Shown here: piece after piece, positions 5,557 to 7,886 of the stretch
Layout: every line of letters begins with the position of its first letter
Position numbering within the stretch: position 1 is the first letter of the stretch
Origin: Lachnospiraceae bacterium
GTDB lineage: Bacteria > Bacillota > Clostridia > Lachnospirales > Lachnospiraceae
Reading direction: 5' to 3'
NCBI GenBank assembly: GCA_017463035.1
Contig: JAFTPY010000310.1
Span: 1 to 7,886 of the forward strand
DNA: 7,886 bases
Made by a program: the position numbers and the translations under genes
Notes under the pieces: model-generated
What the model was told of the DNA's origin: nothing
The model's database searches: none
What the model saw: the letters and a program-made list of their open reading frames with translations, nothing else

Positions 5557-7455
5557 ATGGGACAAAACGAAAAAAAGAGTGGAAAAAACAGTTGTCGCGG
5601 ACTTGCGAAGCTTGTGTCGGGATTGCTTGTATTTGGCATTAGTGTTGTGTTCGGAGCCGGTGCTTCGATACAAGGTTTGCAGGATTCCGAAAATGTCGGA
5701 GCAGTTACGGTTTACGGCGCGGAAGAGGATATTTTTGTACCGAGTGAGATTCCGGCACCGGAGTTTTCCGTGCTTCCCGGCTTTTACGACGGCAGATTTG
5801 ACTTGGAGCTGACGGTTCCGGAAGGTACGGAGGTGTATTATACTTTGGATGGATCGGAACCGGTGCAGGGAGAGGGGAATACGTTCTCTTATACCGGACC
5901 GATTCCGGTGGAATCTTGTGGTACGACAAAGGGAAACGGTCTGCCGTCCGCAACGGTGGTTCGTGCGGTGGCGGTAACGTCTGAAGGACTGTACAGTGAT
6001 ATACAGACCGGTTCTTATTTTGTGGCAAGGAAAATGACGGAATGGTATGAGGTTCCGGTGATTTCTTTGGTTACGGAGCCGGAGCATCTTTACGGAGAAG
6101 AAACAGGCATTCTTACAAATTACGAAGAAAAGGGACGGGATTGGGAACGTCCGGCTCACTTTGAGTATTTTCTGCCGGAAGGAACACGAAAGCTTTCCCT
6201 GAATGTGGGTGTCCGGGTAAACGGTGCCTATTCCAGACGGTTTGAGATGAAGTCATTACGTGTCTATGCCCGTTCCGAATATGATACACAGAAAAGCTTT
6301 AATTATGATTTCTTTTCGGGCGGATTGATTCCCGCTACGGAAAAAAACGGAGAACGGAAGAATATCGAAAAGTTCAAGCGTCTTGTGCTGCGGGGCGGCG
6401 GAAACGAAAGCGATGCCTGGGAGGTAACCTTTTTCCGGGATATCCTGACCCAGTCACTGATGGTGGGAACTTCTCTGGATGTACAGGCCTATCAGCCGGC
6501 GGTGGTATTTTTAAACGGTGAGTTCTATGGGATTTTAAATATCAGAGAGCGTATGGACGACCGGTATCTTGCGTCACACTATAACTGTGCGGAAGAGGAT
6601 GTGGCTGTTTACGGTTTTAAATATAATAAAGACGGTGACGGAAAGGTAATCTTACCGCCTGCCGGTGAAGATGTATTTTACGTTGAGATGGAAGAGGGAC
6701 CGGAAGAGGAGGCGGCATTTTTTGAAGAAGCCTATGGTTTTGTGACTCTAAATGATATGAGCGACCCTGCCATGTATGCAAAGGCACAGGAGTATTTTGA
6801 TATAGAGAATTTTATTGATTATCTTTGTGTGGAAATGTATTGCGGCAATACGGACTGGCCTCATAATAATTGTGAGGCATGGCGTTATACCGGAGAACCG
6901 TCGGCGGAATACGGACTGGACGGTAAAATCCGCTGGCTGTTGTTTGATACGGACTTTGGGTTCGGACTTTACGGACATCCGGTAGAGGAACAGGTAATTG
7001 CGTCCATGGTGGCAGATCAAAGAGGAGAACAGCCGTACCGGGATGTGCTGACCTGTCTGTTTCGTGCATTTTTAAAAAATGAAGGATTTAAAACGCAGTT
7101 CAAAGCCCGCTTTATCGAACTGTTGAATACGAATTTCCGGGCAACCGCCGTTTTGGAAAAGGTGGATGCTTTGACAGAACTATATAAACCGTTGGTGGCA
7201 GAAAAGTATTTAAAGTACGGGGAACGCCATCCCATTGATTACAATATGACGGTAGTACGGGACTATGCCGCGACCCGTACCAGAGTGATGATTAACTGTC
7301 TGGACTGGGTACTGGATGAGGAACTGCATGATAATGCGGTGAGCTCTCCGTTGTTAAAAACGCATCAAATCGTAGTACTGGCTGTTGTAGCAGTGATTGT
7401 GGTTGTATTTGCGATATTTTTTATCAATCGAAAAAAAGAAAGAAAAAATTATTAA
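5557..7455 (+). CDS. Membrane-anchored CotH-family protein kinase with chitobiase-like domain
   Basis: A 632-residue exported protein. Residues 1-36 look like a signal sequence (basic start, then KLVSGLLVFGISVVFG). About 68-155 is a chitobiase/hexosaminidase C-terminal-like beta domain (VYYTLDGSEP at 93-102). About 170-590 is a CotH kinase domain: LRGGGNESDAW at 278-288, NGEFYGILNIRERMDD at 320-335, GNTDWPHNN at 430-438 and WLLFDTDFGFG at 460-470, where the acidic pair D464/D466 matches the family's metal/ATP-binding signature. The C-terminus has a membrane helix (about 604-623) followed by RKKERKNY, placing the kinase domain outside. CotH proteins phosphorylate spore-coat proteins in Bacillus; the substrate here is unknown. 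The ATG follows GGGGAGGG by 4 bases. It sits between prfC and an ECF sigma gene. CotH assignment is strong; the topology is inferred from hydropathy by eye. Confidence 0.9.
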   Translation: MGQNEKKSGKNSCRGLAKLVSGLLVFGISVVFGAGASIQGLQDSENVGAVTVYGAEEDIFVPSEIPAPEFSVLPGFYDGRFDLELTVPEGTEVYYTLDGSEPVQGEGNTFSYTGPIPVESCGTTKGNGLPSATVVRAVAVTSEGLYSDIQTGSYFVARKMTEWYEVPVISLVTEPEHLYGEETGILTNYEEKGRDWERPAHFEYFLPEGTRKLSLNVGVRVNGAYSRRFEMKSLRVYARSEYDTQKSFNYDFFSGGLIPATEKNGERKNIEKFKRLVLRGGGNESDAWEVTFFRDILTQSLMVGTSLDVQAYQPAVVFLNGEFYGILNIRERMDDRYLASHYNCAEEDVAVYGFKYNKDGDGKVILPPAGEDVFYVEMEEGPEEEAAFFEEAYGFVTLNDMSDPAMYAKAQEYFDIENFIDYLCVEMYCGNTDWPHNNCEAWRYTGEPSAEYGLDGKIRWLLFDTDFGFGLYGHPVEEQVIASMVADQRGEQPYRDVLTCLFRAFLKNEGFKTQFKARFIELLNTNFRATAVLEKVDALTELYKPLVAEKYLKYGERHPIDYNMTVVRDYAATRTRVMINCLDWVLDEELHDNAVSSPLLKTHQIVVLAVVAVIVVVFAIFFINRKKERKNY

Positions 7456-7461
7456 AAAAGC

Positions 7462-7487
7462 GGAACCGAAGGAAAAGGAATTTCGTC
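7462..7487 (+). promoter_or_regulatory. Candidate ECF-type promoter for the sigma factor gene
   Basis: GGAACC (7462-7467), 16 bases, then CGTC (7484-7487) resembles the AAC / CGTC promoters used by extracytoplasmic-function sigma factors of Firmicutes. It lies in the 52-base gap between the CotH gene and the ECF sigma gene. Transcription would begin near 7494-7496, which puts the ribosome binding site at the very start of the message; that tight fit is the main reason for caution. Confidence 0.45.
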
Positions 7488-7507
7488 TTTCTGATAGGGG
7501 GTAACGT

Positions 7508-7886
7508 ATGAACAAAAAAGCAGACCCGGAAATCCGGCGGCTGCAGACCGAGGAGATACAGGAGACCATGGATCTGGAACAGTTAATGCGTACATACGGA
7601 AACGATGTGCTTCGTATGGCGTACAGTTATGTGAAGGATTATGACACGGCAGAGGACATTTTTCAGGAAGTGTTTATCAAAGTGAATGCCAATCTGTCGG
7701 AGTTCCGGGGGGAAAGCTCCGTGAAGACATGGATACTGCGTATTACGGTAAATACCTGCAAGGATTATTTGAAAAGTGCATACACACGCAGAGTTACAAT
7801 GTTTTCCGAGGAAGAGGAAAATCAGATTCCGACAGCGGACACCACGGAAGCGATTGAGCGGCAACGGGACGGAGAACAGATACGAA
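7508..7886 (+). CDS. ECF-type sigma-70 family RNA polymerase sigma factor, N-terminal part
   Basis: The 126 codons visible before the window ends encode sigma region 2 of an extracytoplasmic-function sigma factor. From about residue 24 to 91 the pattern is typical: LMRTYGNDVLRMAYSYVKD, then the core-binding AEDIFQEVFIKV (48-59), FRGESSVKTWILRI (66-79) and VNTCKDYLK. After it begins the acidic linker (SEEEENQIP). Region 4, which reads the -35 box, is beyond the edge. The ATG at 7508 is 6 bases after AGGGGG (7496-7501); a second ATG at 7568 would remove 20 poorly conserved residues and cannot be excluded. Such genes are commonly followed by an anti-sigma gene and often activate themselves. It follows the CotH gene by 52 bases with no terminator, so both readthrough from cotH and the local promoter may contribute. 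Confidence 0.92.
   Translation, partial: MNKKADPEIRRLQTEEIQETMDLEQLMRTYGNDVLRMAYSYVKDYDTAEDIFQEVFIKVNANLSEFRGESSVKTWILRITVNTCKDYLKSAYTRRVTMFSEEEENQIPTADTTEAIERQRDGEQIR

Noticed and set aside
5518..6159. Minus-strand open frame of 213 codons
   Set aside because: Antisense to the start of the CotH gene; Arg/Phe-rich translation typical of a shadow frame.

Overview
The window looks like a chromosomal segment from a Clostridia-type Firmicute, most likely Lachnospiraceae. I infer this from gene content (a DUF1015 protein, a CheX/CheY pair, a CgeB-like glycosyltransferase, RF3, a CotH kinase and an ECF sigma factor), strong purine-rich ribosome binding sites and A+T-rich intergenic DNA with sigma-A-type promoters. 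The genus cannot be fixed from the sequence.

Layout, left to right. (1) 1-482, minus strand: the N-terminal 160 codons of a DUF1015 protein, cut by the window edge, with a good promoter facing left. (2) 680-1937, plus strand: a two-gene signalling unit. The first protein carries three or four 29-residue repeats resembling MshEN/GspE N-terminal motifs followed by a CheX-type phosphatase domain. The second is a stand-alone CheY-like receiver. (3) 1938-2408: a gene-free convergent region filled by a very long imperfect inverted repeat (1946-2375, about 92 pairable positions by hand alignment) around a G+C-rich core. Its outermost left segment doubles as the cheY terminator. (4) 2409-3668, minus strand: a CgeB-like GT-B glycosyltransferase with its own promoter. 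(5) 3935-5521, plus strand: prfC (peptide chain release factor 3). (6) 5557-7455, plus strand: a secreted, membrane-anchored CotH-family protein kinase with a chitobiase-like beta domain. (7) 7508-7886, plus strand: the start of an ECF sigma factor, cut by the right edge and preceded by an ECF-type promoter candidate.

Functionally, the CheX-like and CheY-like proteins are probably a phosphatase and its receiver partner, with the N-terminal repeats as a possible ligand-sensing module (cyclic di-GMP is the hypothesis to test). prfC, cotH and the sigma gene run in one direction with short gaps and no visible terminator between them, so readthrough is possible; the sigma gene may also have its own, self-activated promoter. 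The observations most worth following up are the long inverted repeat and the repeat-CheX fusion.
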